NCBI GenBank assembly: GCA_030549335.1
Contig: CM060186.1
Location: 23,365,189-23,429,188, forward strand
Source: Pontederia crassipes
Lineage: Eukaryota > Streptophyta > Magnoliopsida > Commelinales > Pontederiaceae
Direction: 5' to 3'
DNA length: 64,000 nt
Shown here: positions 24,665 to 36,600 of the stretch, piece by piece
How positions within the stretch are numbered: position 1 is the first letter of the stretch
How the letters are laid out: every line of letters starts with the position of its first letter
Translations under genes and position numbers: made by a program
The notes under the pieces: generated by a model
The model's input: only the letters and a program-made list of their open reading frames with translations
The model's database searches: none
What the model was told of the DNA's origin: nothing

Positions 24665-27089
24665 TGTTATGTGCATGCATGAAATTACGATATTATTATT
24701 TCGGCCAGAACAATCAATAAAAGCAAAGGTGTATTTTCTTTAAGCCATAGTACCAAGAGTTCGAGTTCTAATTAATTATGATTATATAATTAATTTGTTA
24801 GTTTCGAGATATTAATTGTTTATTAGCCTTTCAATTCAACCCCCTTATAAGATAACTTTTTATGTACCCAAAAAGGCCCTCCTCCAGTTAACCTGTCAAG
24901 TTAATGAATAAATAAAATATTTGATCTTTATATGAAGAAGTAAGATGTTTGTGGTGATTCCAGCCATGGTTGGGTAACAAACTCGCTCTTCCAATAGATA
25001 TCTAGTAGCTAGGAGAGAGGTTGTGGTGATTGAACCATGAATCTTCACTCATCCAATGAGAATTCGACAGACTAACATGGTGATGACGTTATGGGGCTCC
25101 ATCATAGACACAAGAAAATGACCCTCTCTCTCTCTCTTCTCTGTGCGTGTCTGTTCGCGGTTTGTGTTTACGCGCATCAAACGTCAAGTCCCTGCCTCTT
25201 CCTGGCAGCAGCAGATGGATGATTGAGACATCTATGTTGTGTTGAGCAGCTGCGATCCATTAAAAAAAAGCTGTAGGTATAAGTCATTCTTACCTGCCAT
25301 CGGATCAGATGTGTCAGATGCTGAATGGATCCGTATTCACCAATGATCTAGAGAGAGAGAGAGAGAGAGTAAGTGAGTGAGTGAAGCATATTTGATCCTG
25401 ATCATTTCAGTGAACATTTCATTTCAGTGAACATATCATTTCAGTTAAATTTTCAGTCCTATAAAGAGGTACGGGAATATGAAACTATCAAGGCCCAATG
25501 GCAATTGAGGTAAAATGGAGCTGCACCTGTACACGCTTAAAAGTGCATGATACTTAACAGGAGTTGGTACGCGGTATTTTAATGCACATCAGACTATAAT
25601 TTTTCTTTTAATTTTTTAGGTAATCACTGTTTAACTGGTAATTTAAAGTAGCAGTAATTATGTAAATTATCATTCGTCAAAATGATGCTATCATTTCAAG
25701 TTAGTTTCTTTAGGTCGATGCACGTCTTATCATCTGTTTCCTTTTATCTATTTTCTCAATTTTAAAAAGTTATTTTCATTCTCTAATACAAACACAATAA
25801 TTAGACTAATTAAGTTTGTTTCCAATTTTTTTATGTCGTTTTTATTTCCAATTTTTCTTTATCAATATATATATATATATCATTTTAATCGAAAAATATT
25901 TGGTAATTAGTTAATGGTAAAAGGAAATTAGATTTTGAATATTAAAATGTGTTAAAAACTAGACAACTACAAATATATATTATGTATAATAATGCTATCA
26001 TAATTTTTTGAATTAATGTGATTCATTATCACTAAATCAATTAGTTGATTAAAACGAATATTATATATCTTGCATGATAAAGAAAAATCCAAATAAAATA
26101 ATTTTAAAATATGTAAGTGCACGATGTACTAACAAGTGTACAATCTCAAGCAAAATTTAATTGAATACACTAATAATGAAGTTAACTATTTTTAATAACA
26201 ACATTGTTGATGATGGTATTATTTTAGGTGATAATAGAGATCCTACTAATAATAAAGGTAACTCTTATCAGGGTACATAAAATTGTCTCTCATGAGATGG
26301 AGTGTTGCATTTATGAAGTGGCAATAGAGGCATCATAGTTAATAATAAAATTGCTAAAGGTAAATTGCATAGAAGTTATAACATGAAGTAATAATAATGT
26401 GTTTTGAAGTGATGCCAAAAGCATCTTAAATTAGTTTAAGAATCATATATCATGATTATATACCTCATAATATGTGTGTATGTGTGTGTATAAGGAAATT
26501 TTTATAATTTAGAATATTATATTAGGTGAAAAGATCATGACTGTCAAATAATCGTATTCACGCCTCAAATATAATATTATGCAATTTTTGCATCAACCAA
26601 ATGTACAAATATATTGCACTATACTAAGAATGTTACATAACACATGCTCTACCCCTGATGTGTAATAAATATTTATTTAATATCTATATACCCCTAAGAT
26701 GGCACAAAGTAGGGCTCACAAGGACGTTTGCATCTTTTTTTTTTTTTTTTTGAACTTGGATATCCATCGAGTTCGATACTTTCTACTCGAGTGAAAGATG
26801 AAAGTGCATGCATTTTCCATATATCTGTACATATAAACTTTTTTATGTTACAATAAAAACCTATGGGATCCTTGTAAAGATGAAAACTAAACAAGAGATT
26901 CATGCATCCAAATTAAGATGAAAAGATGTGATATATTCTCAATCAATCAATCAATTCCCATGCATAGTAATCTCTTTCTTCTTTTTTTTCTTTTCTGGGT
27001 ACTACCAATTTTCATGCGTAGTCACAAAATAATATTTAACTTCGTACGACAAGAGGGCCCATGAACAATGAACGGTCAGTCTAGACGTG

Positions 27090-27097
27090 TATAAAAA
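27090..27097 (+). promoter_or_regulatory. TATA box of second FT-like gene, with adjacent ACGT element
   Basis: TATAAAAA lies 246 bp before the start codon. GACGTGT immediately precedes and overlaps it, the same ACGTG-next-to-TATA layout as in copy 1. Confidence 0.65.
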
Positions 27098-27335
27098 GAG
27101 GATGTATCCTCGTTTGTGATAGCTCAACATAGGCAGCGAGAAAAGTTGGCCAACCAATTACTTCGACTATACTGCATCCATCCAAACTCATCTTCCTCAA
27201 TAATTTTGCGCCTTTCGCCATCTTCGTTTCGGCCACTCCCGGGACTCCGTCGATAGGTAGCTAGCAGCTACGTGCCTCAACTTGGAGGCAGAGAGAGAAA
27301 TTAAGAGCGAGGAGAGAGAAAAAGAGTGATAGACC

Positions 27336-27773
27336 ATGTTCAGAGAAAGGGATCCCCTGGCCGTGGGTAGGGTCATTGGTGATGTGCTGGATCCATTCAT
27401 AAGGAGCGTCTCCCTCAGGGTGGTCTACAACTCGAGGGATGTGAACAACGGCTGCGAGTTCAAACCCTCGGCCGTGGTTGAGCAGCCCAGGGTCGAGGTT
27501 GGAGGGACTGACCTCAGGACCTTCTACACCCTCGTAAGATATATTTGTTTGAGTAGATGCATCACTTCATGCCTGTCGATCGATTATATACGATACAAGA
27601 GTGATATGTTTTGAGTTTGCTATTCTTTGTTTGATCGTTTTTCTTAGTTTAATTAACCTGTGTATCTCACGTTTTTTGTTTTTTTTTTTTTTGGAAGATT
27701 ATGGTAGATCCAGATGCTCCAAGCCCAAGCAATCCCGGTCTCAGAGAGTATTTGCACTGGTGAGCGCTTCAGG

Positions 27774-27863
<90 letters not shown>

Positions 27864-28679
27864 CTTTCCTCTCTCCCTCCCTTTTGTATGTGTGCGCGGG
27901 CTTGCGCTGTGAGTACTGTCCAGAATCCATTCAGATGTGTATACATATTTTTCTACTGGCAGTAGATTTAGGACATAAAATTCATGTAGCTCCTCGTCTC
28001 ATTATTAAGTACAGCCACAACATCTGAAAGCAAGTTGCAACTCTAAGCACTTGAGCTATGTGATTTATAGTGCTAATCAACCCATTTATATATAGAATAC
28101 TTCAGTTCAGTAGCATATATTCTCGCGCCGTCTGACCTAATAAAAATTTGTGATGTTGTGATTTTTTACACAGGTTGGTGACAGACATCCCAGCAACCAC
28201 AGGAGCAACTTTTGGTACTTAAACAGCATCTCATATTTTCTTATACTTAATTACTTCTCTCATGATCACTCAGATCAGTCCTTCATTTTGGTTCCTGCGA
28301 GACATTAATTTTTAGCTCTTCTGAGTTCTGAATCGAAAGCATTCTACCTACAAAACAGTAGTCTCGCTGATCAAGCCATGCATGCACGCATCGGAGAGGC
28401 ATGCACAGCACGCACATAGGCGATGTAACCATTTTTTTTCTTCTGTGGCATGCAGGGCATGAGATCGTCTGCTACGAGAGTCCCCGGCCGCACCTGGGGA
28501 TCCACCGGTTCGTCTTCGTGCTGTTCCAGCAGCTTGGACGGCAGACAGTTTACGAGCCGGGATGGCGTCAGAACTTCAACACCAGAGACTTCGCCGAGCT
28601 CTACAACCTCGGCTCGCCGGTGGCGGCCATCTATTATAACTGCCAGAGGGAGTCCGGCTCTGGTGGGAGGCGGATGTGA
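27336..28679 (+). CDS. FLOWERING LOCUS T-like protein (PEBP family), divergent copy 2
   Basis: Four exons (27336-27533, 27698-27759, 28174-28214, 28456-28679) give 174 residues with conserved 62- and 41-nt middle exons. Family hallmarks are intact: [16 protein letters not shown] with the FT-type Tyr84, GIHR, Trp137 and Gln139. Two places are unusual. The segment-B loop reads [11 protein letters not shown], with Glu134 where FT and copy 1 have Ala. The stretch before GIHR reads PRPHLG instead of PRPTMG. Segment B decides whether FT homologues promote or repress flowering, so a changed or specialised role (flowering, dormancy or storage-organ formation) is possible but unproven. It ends GSGGRRM, two residues shorter than copy 1. 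Intron 2 begins with an 86-bp CT repeat only 14 bp past the splice donor. All borders are GT-AG and no breaks are seen. Confidence 0.96.
27774..27859. repeat. (CT)43 microsatellite in intron 2 of FT-like copy 2
   Basis: Uninterrupted CT dinucleotide run of about 86 bp, starting 14 bp after the GT donor at 27760. The ORFs over it are Ser/Leu or Arg/Glu repeat artefacts. Confidence 0.95.
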
Positions 28680-30681
28680 AAGACATGATCATGTTTGCAT
28701 GTTCTTGGATCAGTATCACTTCGTGGTGTCCTTCAATTTAATTAGACTAAGCGGTTTGTCCAAGTTCGATTCTAGTAGGTTAGGAGCTAGCAATTGAGAG
28801 TTCCATTGCGGCAGCTTTGTGTTGGGTCTTATCACCTAAATTTTCTTCGAGTTTAATGGAGTAGTAGGATCTGTTATTGTGCTTGCATGAGTAACATGTG
28901 TGCTTCAGGCGTAATCCACATTGCAAAATAATATCATTTGAAGACATAAATTTCAGACTGTACTAGGACAAGAACACAATATTCTTTTCAGCAATATATG
29001 AGGAGGTAATGAAATTAAACGAGATATCTTATATGCATGTAACTATATATTACAACCACTGTCAGTAGTAACAAGATGGATTTTCCAGTCACGCTGGGAA
29101 ATATCATTATGCTCTTGACCACGAACACTGAATTAGTTATGAAAATAACTAATATTTACTGAGTGTACTGTCATGGGACAAAATCATATTCCTGTAGACT
29201 CCCCTAAGTCTCACCATGAGAGAAGAGCTTCATATGATGTACGTAAACCTTCAACAGTTGATGATTTGAGCAGTAGTACTCTCTGCTGAAAAGAACTTTG
29301 ATTAGCTTAGTTTTTAGTTCACCACCACTTTTGTTTCGGAATACAATGCATCTCAGTCATCCCTCTTGAATTTACGAGATCCAAGGCAGAGTATCATCTA
29401 CCATGTACAGATGCGCGAATGTTGGAAAAAGTGACAAAGATATGAAAGGGGCAACAGAAATTTATGGACACTGATGAGACGTATGAATTAATGGACCTTT
29501 TGGATACCTCTGTTCTATCCCATCATATGAAATCACTACAGAACAAACTGCCATCATAAGATGCTATATATCACATATACAATTTGTTCTCTTCTTTTCC
29601 ACCAGAAAGCTATACCTGTTCATGCAATTTAATATTCCCACCATGGGTATGGAATCCAGGAACTTGTTTCTTCGACACAGTACAAGCATGAGTGGTAACA
29701 ATGATAGGCCTCAATAGTTCACAGGAATGTGATCAAATATTCACAAGGGGTTGTAATGTCCAAGAACTTACCATTATTGTAAAAAAGAAAAGGTATGACA
29801 GCTTAGACACTCGTTTACTGGTGAACCAAGTGGTTCAGAATTCAATTTACTTTTTTTGTTTTCAGATTTAGTTTTTCTTGTACCATAGTTTCCTTATACC
29901 CAACCAATGGGCATCTCTTTGTAATCAGAAAAAAAAAATTCTAGTGGCGTAAAGATTGAAACTTAACAGTCATCCTGTCACAAGCGTAAGTGTGACGTCT
30001 GTTCCCACATGTTTGGAGGATCAACCAATATACACAAGGAAAGCTGACAAACTGTCATTATAGTAAAAACCCTTGACACAAAAGTAGGAAATATGATACA
30101 AGAAAAGCTCATTGCAGATGACTTGGCAAGGACCCTTAGATGCACTGCTAAGATGGAGGTCAATAACGTCCATACATAAATATTTTTATATGAAGATGAT
30201 TAAATAAAATAATTCATATTTGGCAGCTCTTCTGAAACACACGTTTATCCTCTATCATCGTTCATATCCTCCTGCATGCATAGAAAGAGGGCCACATTCA
30301 AATCCATGTCACCCCAACATTGAAACTGTCACATGATTATCAAATTAAGGTCCACTTAACAATATGCTTTACATGATGATCAAACTCAACTATGATGCTT
30401 CTCGCCGGAGCCAGTAATATCACTTCCATATGAAATCGCCATCTTTGATCATGAATTCCGGCATTTAGTAAGATCAATCTTCTGACAAATTCTTGAATGA
30501 TAATTTGTAGAACTCTTCTCGACATTAGTGATTGGAGAAAAGGAATGACTATTATTGGTCACGAAGCAAAAGCTGGCGCGAAAAAAGTTATTGCACATTT
30601 CCTTCTTCCCAAAACATTTTCTGTTGATTGTTTTTCATGTTTACTAATCCTTTCTTCAATTGGTTCTGTTCGTGTTTACTG
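28680..30681. other. Convergent intergenic region between FT-like copy 2 and ABCD2
   Basis: Contains the 3' flanks of both genes, which point toward each other. No repeat or gene of note was recognised; the small ORFs at 29978-30163, 30340-30525 and 30497-30842 are unsupported or overlap the ABCD2 last exon on the opposite strand. Confidence 0.6.
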
Positions 30682-33600
30682 TTAACTATCAATCCACGGC
30701 GGGTTCACCTCCTGTGACCTTGAGGTTCTATCAATTGGCTCAAGGCGCCAGTTCCGTCTACTGCCGTCCTTTGAATCACATTTTAGTATGTGCAGAACCC
30801 TTTTGTGGTAGTTGTAAAGTGTTTTCCGGTGTCCAATGCTGATATATGTTACCCCTGCAGCTTCAATCTGTCTATACAGATGAGCCTGTACACAAGATGT
30901 AGCTTAAACGTAAGGGAAACATCAACGTAAAACAGTACAAGTAAAACAGTGCTTCATGCAAACCTCTTAACACATCAAATTTGGCTGACATTCATATTGT
31001 TGAATGCTAAAGACAAGAACCTACGTCAATATGCCAAATTTATAACACTAGATGAACGATATCAGGTTCTGTGATAATTGGTCATGCACAAAAGACTATG
31101 ACACTTGTACTGTTAAAGATCGTAATAGGAAATGCATCATTTGCACACTTCAATCTTCAAAGAGAGATTCCCAATGACTGAACATTTTCACAATAAAACC
31201 AAAAATAATGCAGCATGCCAAAGGGTAAATCACAAATATCAGATTCATTAAAGAGGTAAAAAACATACAATCCAAATCACCAAGAAAAAGCATAAAATTC
31301 AAGAAAATACCTCGTTCATATCATCTAGTGCACTTGTAGATTCATCCAACAATACCAATTTTGCCTTTGAAAGTAGCAGGCGTGCAAATGCAAGGCGTTG
31401 TTGTTCTCCAAGAGAAAGAACACTGGACCACTCATATACTGAGTCCAGGCCGTTGAAACGAGCCAACATATCCCCAAGGCGGACAGTTTCAAGAACTCGG
31501 ATCAGATCATCATTTGAAGGCAACGGAGGCTTACTAACATTTACTTCCGAATTTAACTCTTCAGACAGGGGAAGAGAATCTAAATAACAAAGCATAGCAT
31601 TGACAATGATGAGTGTCATTATTTTTTCTAGTTAGTAATATGATAATAAATCGAAGTCTAATAACAATTTCATATATAGTTGTTAAGAACAAGATATATC
31701 CAGCACTAATTTTTCATATTTTATTGAAAGAAATGCAAGGAAGAAAAGAGCATCTAGTAGGATTTACATATATATAAAGAGTCAGTTCATGTACACCTTA
31801 TTGCTAACTTCAGCAGTCAACTGCTGGGTTAAGTTGATATGATTAACTAACAAGGCAAAACCTTATTCTAGAGAGATGGACCAAAGTAGGTGTCGTAGAA
31901 TCCAAACTACTGTATATATGATGCAACTTACCAGGAGACTGATTACTCTTTGAAGCAGGAAGCATGCCATCACCCCATGTTGGGTAAAGCAACTGCTGGC
32001 GAAGAGTTCCCAGAACCATATATGGTCTCTGGGGAAGGAAGAACACCTCCTTAGCTCTCTTGGTTTTATATCTCCTGGATTCTTCTTCCTTGAGAACATT
32101 CACTGATCCTGGAGGATCCAAACTTTCCAAAATAGATAATTCATGGTCTTCAGTGTCCTTGACATAGAACGAAATAGTTCCATGCCCAGTATTCCACAAA
32201 CCGGCTAGAGCTCGTAAGAATGAAGTCTTACCACTTCCACTTGGGCCCACCACCTATTAATGGAACTCAAGTTATTAATATGTTCCAATTTGACCATGCA
32301 ACCATGCAAAAGATTTTATATGGATAAGCATTTATCACCAGTAAGTGTTCTTTCTCATTGATCTCCAAAGATAAATCTCGGATAAGTACATTATTAGCTC
32401 TAGGTGTCTGCAACGTCAAATCCTGAACCTCTAGCAATTTGCTATGTTCCACCTGAGACACTGGACCGTTTGACGAAGATGAAACCTTTCGATCTTTAAA
32501 TAGAATAGAGATTTTCTCCACATCGTCTTTGGAAGCAGAGGACTGAGTATCATCCAAGATGTCATCAAACTCCCCTGTTGATGTACATGCATAATTAGAG
32601 ATAAATTTCACAAATGCTCAGAGATGACCTTTGCAAATTTGAAATACTCCAGAATCTGTCAAATCAGATAATTAGACAAATATTTCAAGTTTTACCCATA
32701 AAGATGTACTGATTTATATTAACAGGTGTCAATAGAAGGGAATGCCACCCAATGTCGCTTAAGGCATTGCAGGTAATAAAACTGATATTTGACAAAAACT
32801 ATTAAGATGTTAGGAGATAGTCTCCTAGTATACTTGTGCAAATCATATGAAGTTAAAAAATGGATAGGTGGAGACTAATATCCTTGTACAGATGTGGTGT
32901 TGAGTTCATCAATTGTGCTTCTTCCCAGATGAACAAAAGAAATGAAGACTAAAAATGTAGCTAATAATATTCCTCATATTGAATAATACTAGATCCTACA
33001 AAGAAGGAAAGTACCTAGGCGGTCAATTACAGCTGAGAAGGCACTAATAGCCTGAAACTGATACACAATGAGAGAGAAATCACTAAGAATATGGTTGAAA
33101 GCAGAGACGGATTGGTTGATCACTCCAAATTCTATTTTTCCTGAGAAGTACATAGGAGCAACAACAGCAGCAGGAAGAACTTGAATCAAATAGCGATAAC
33201 CACTAGTGAAAAAATCTAAATTCCGAGATGCAATCAGCAATTCCTGAAAACACAATATAATTTTGTAAGCACCACAAAATATGAGAAGTTAATATTAAGG
33301 TCACATAGATGGAAGTAGGGGTCTACCATTAAATTCTCGAAAGCACTTTTAAATCTTTCAAGTAAGAGCTGGATTTCATTTTCCTCACCAGCATAGAAAG
33401 CAATGGATTCAGCATTTTCTCTAATTCTTACCAACCCATAGCGGAAATCTGCTTCTTTTTTCTCTTGCATAAAATTCAAAGTGACTAAACCCTGCAGGAA
33501 GAAATCATATAACTTGTAAAAAAGGAAGGACAAGGAAAATATGATGATAACCTTCTACAAACGGTAAAAGAAGGTTGGGCCGGAGTTCGAACCAGTCAAT

Positions 33601-36600
33601 CAACTTGATCATAGTTCGTCTAGTTAACTGGACGGTAAACTAGATTTTTATAAATTAATCAACAACAACAACAACAACAACAACAAAGCCTTATCCCACT
33701 AGGTGGGGTCGGCTACATGGATCATACGACGCCATTCCGCTCTATTAGTAACCAAACCTTTCGGTATATTATTCACCAATAGATCTTGCTCTATTAGTTC
33801 GCCAAGTGTCCGCCTTGGCCTCCCTCTCCCTCTTTTAATCAGACTCCAGATTATTTGATCTACTCTTCTTACTGGCGCATCTAATGGTCTTCTCTGAATA
33901 TGACCAAATCATCTCAAACGGTTCTCTACCATTTTCTCACTAATAGGAGTCACTCCGACTCGTTCACGTATATGGTCATTCCTAATCTTATCTAATCTTG
34001 TATGACCACACATCCATCTCAACATCCTCATTTCGGCTACCCCCACTTTACGTTCATGTTGTCCCTTCATAGCCCAGCATTCACTACCATATAACACTGC
34101 CGGTCTTATAGCAGTACGATAGAATTTTCCTTTAACTTTATTGGGTACTTTTCTATCACAAAGAACTCCAGTGGCTTTCCTCCACTTACACCAACCAGCT
34201 TGAATTCTATAATTAACATCGTCATCAATCTCCCCATCTTGTCTTACAATTGATCCTAAATATTTAAACTTTATCCCTGGAGGAATTATATCCTCCCCTA
34301 GCCTAACTTTCAAATCGTCTCTAAGTTGTTTATTTGTGAAATTGCAATGCATATGTTCTGTTTTATTCCTACTTAAACGAAAACCCTCTGACTCCAACGT
34401 ATTTCTCCATATTTTCAATTTTGTATTAATCTCTTCTCTTGAATCCGCTAAAAGTACTATATCATCCGCAAATAGCATGCACTTAGGTACCTCCTCTGTG
34501 ATACTCTCGGTTATAGCATCGATAACTAAGTTAAATAGATACGAGCTTAAAGCTGATCCTTGATGTAGGCCAATTCCTATAGGAAATTCATTTGTCTCAC
34601 CTCCGGGTGTCCTAACCCTAGTCAATGCCCCATCGTACATATCTTGTATTACCTTAATGTAGGCAACACTCACCCTCTTCTTTTGCAAGGCTTTTCAAAG
34701 TACATCCCTTGGTACCCGATCATACGCCTTCTCTAAGTCAATGAAAGCCATATGTAAATCTCTTCTCCTACTTCAATACTTCTCCATCATCCCCCTTAGT
34801 AAATAAATCGCCTCTGTAGTGGATCTTCCTGGCATGAACCCAAATTGTCTCTCAGAAATACTAGTCTGCATTCTCAATCTATGCTCAATCACTTTTTTCC
34901 ATAATTTCATTGTGTGACTCATAAGTTTAATCCCTCTATAATTTGCACAATTCTGAATATCCCCTTTGTTCTTGTAAATAGGAACTGATGTACTTAATCT
35001 CCAATCATCAGGCATCTTTTTCGACCGTAAAATCTCATTAAATAATTTACATAACCACAACACACATTTTTCTCCCAAACATTTCCAAACTTCAATCGGT
35101 ATACCGTCTGGTCCAACGGCTTTACCATTCTCCATTTTCTTAAGAGCTTCGCTAACCTTCGAGACTCTAATTCTACGATAAAATGACCTATTAAGCTCAC
35201 ATTCGCTATCTGTCGAGTCCTCCAAATCACAACGGGAACCTTCACATCCATCATTAAATAGCTTATAGAAATACTCTTCCCATCTGTTCTTAATATCTCC
35301 CTCAGTAACTAAAACCTTGCCAACTTCATTTTTTATGCATCTTACTTGATCCAAATCTCTCGACTCCTTCTCTTTATTCCTTGCAATCTTGTAAATCCTT
35401 TGTTCACCAACCTTTGTCTCTAACTCCTTATAAAACCCCTCATATGCTTTAGCACGAGCATCACTAACTGCCTTCTTAGCCTTCCTTTTCGCCAAACGAT
35501 ACTTTTCCCAATTATCAGAACTATTGTCCAAGTGTATCGCCTTGAAACAATTCTTCTTATTACGCACATTTTCTTGGACCTCCTCATTCCACCACCAAGT
35601 CTCATTATCTCATGGTCCAAAACCTTTTGATTTTCCAAAAATGACTTTAGCAACCATTTCAAACTCCGCCTATGTTTTATAGCCGGTCCCAAGCCCGGAT
35701 AAAGGAGGAGGGTTGTGTTAGGCCCCGACAGCCAGCGTAAAACCCTGTCGAAACTCATGAACATGGATCAACGAATGACGTCGTATGATCCATGTAGCCG
35801 ACCCCACCTAGTGGGATAAGGCTTTGTTGTTGTTGTTGTTGACTTTAGCAACCATTTCAACCTTTTTTGTCACATTCTCCCACATGATACTAGCATCTCC
35901 TTCTAACTCCCACACACTTTTCTCTAATAACTTACTTCTAAAAGTCTCTCGCTTCTCCCCCTTTAACTACCACCACTTGATCTTTCGATCAAAAACTATT
36001 CGAGATTTTGGTTTTATACATTTCATTTACATATCAAGAACTAACAATCTATATTGTGTAGTCACCCTATGCCCAGGAATTACTTTGCAATTAGTACAGC
36101 GTCTTTTATCAGTATTTCTTGTCAAGAAAAAATCGATTTGAGACCTATGAGTTCCACTTTTGTATGTAATCAACGACTAATAAAATATTTTCTTATATTT
36201 TTAATATCACTATGTATAATAATTTTAATTTAATGATTTTTTTCAATGTTGTGAATATTTCTCTTTTGTTTACTTTTTTATTACTATTTTTGCATATTTT
36301 ATCTTTCAGATTCGAATTTACTTTCCTAAATATTAGTTTTCTTTTTTCAATCATCATATAAAATCTACTTTATTACATATTTCTCTCTCCTTCCTATTCC
36401 AACACATCCTTACTAAAATATACTTTCCTTTTTCCATCTTTTCTATCTATTTCTGCATTTTTAAATGTTTCTGGAAAAAACACATTGAACCCGTTTTCCG
36501 GTTCAACGTGGTTTTGACTGGATCAACCTAGTTCAATATGGTTTTTTGCAAAAATGGTTCTTTTAAGAAACTAAACTGGACTTACAAGCGGTTCGTGGTT

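Larger units (their letters stand above)
21620..27085. other. Intergenic region between the two FT-like genes
   Basis: About 5.5 kb, AT-rich, without a supportable gene. The 161-aa minus frame at 22041-22526 has no recognisable domain and lies where the 3' UTR and flank of copy 1 are expected. It contains (AT)n at about 22746-22778, (TA)n at about 24629-24662 and a short (GA)n at about 25351-25368. The right end is the promoter of copy 2. Confidence 0.6.

Noticed and set aside
27653-27965. Ser/Leu and Arg/Glu repeat ORFs
   Set aside because: They are the CT microsatellite translated, within FT copy 2 intron 2.
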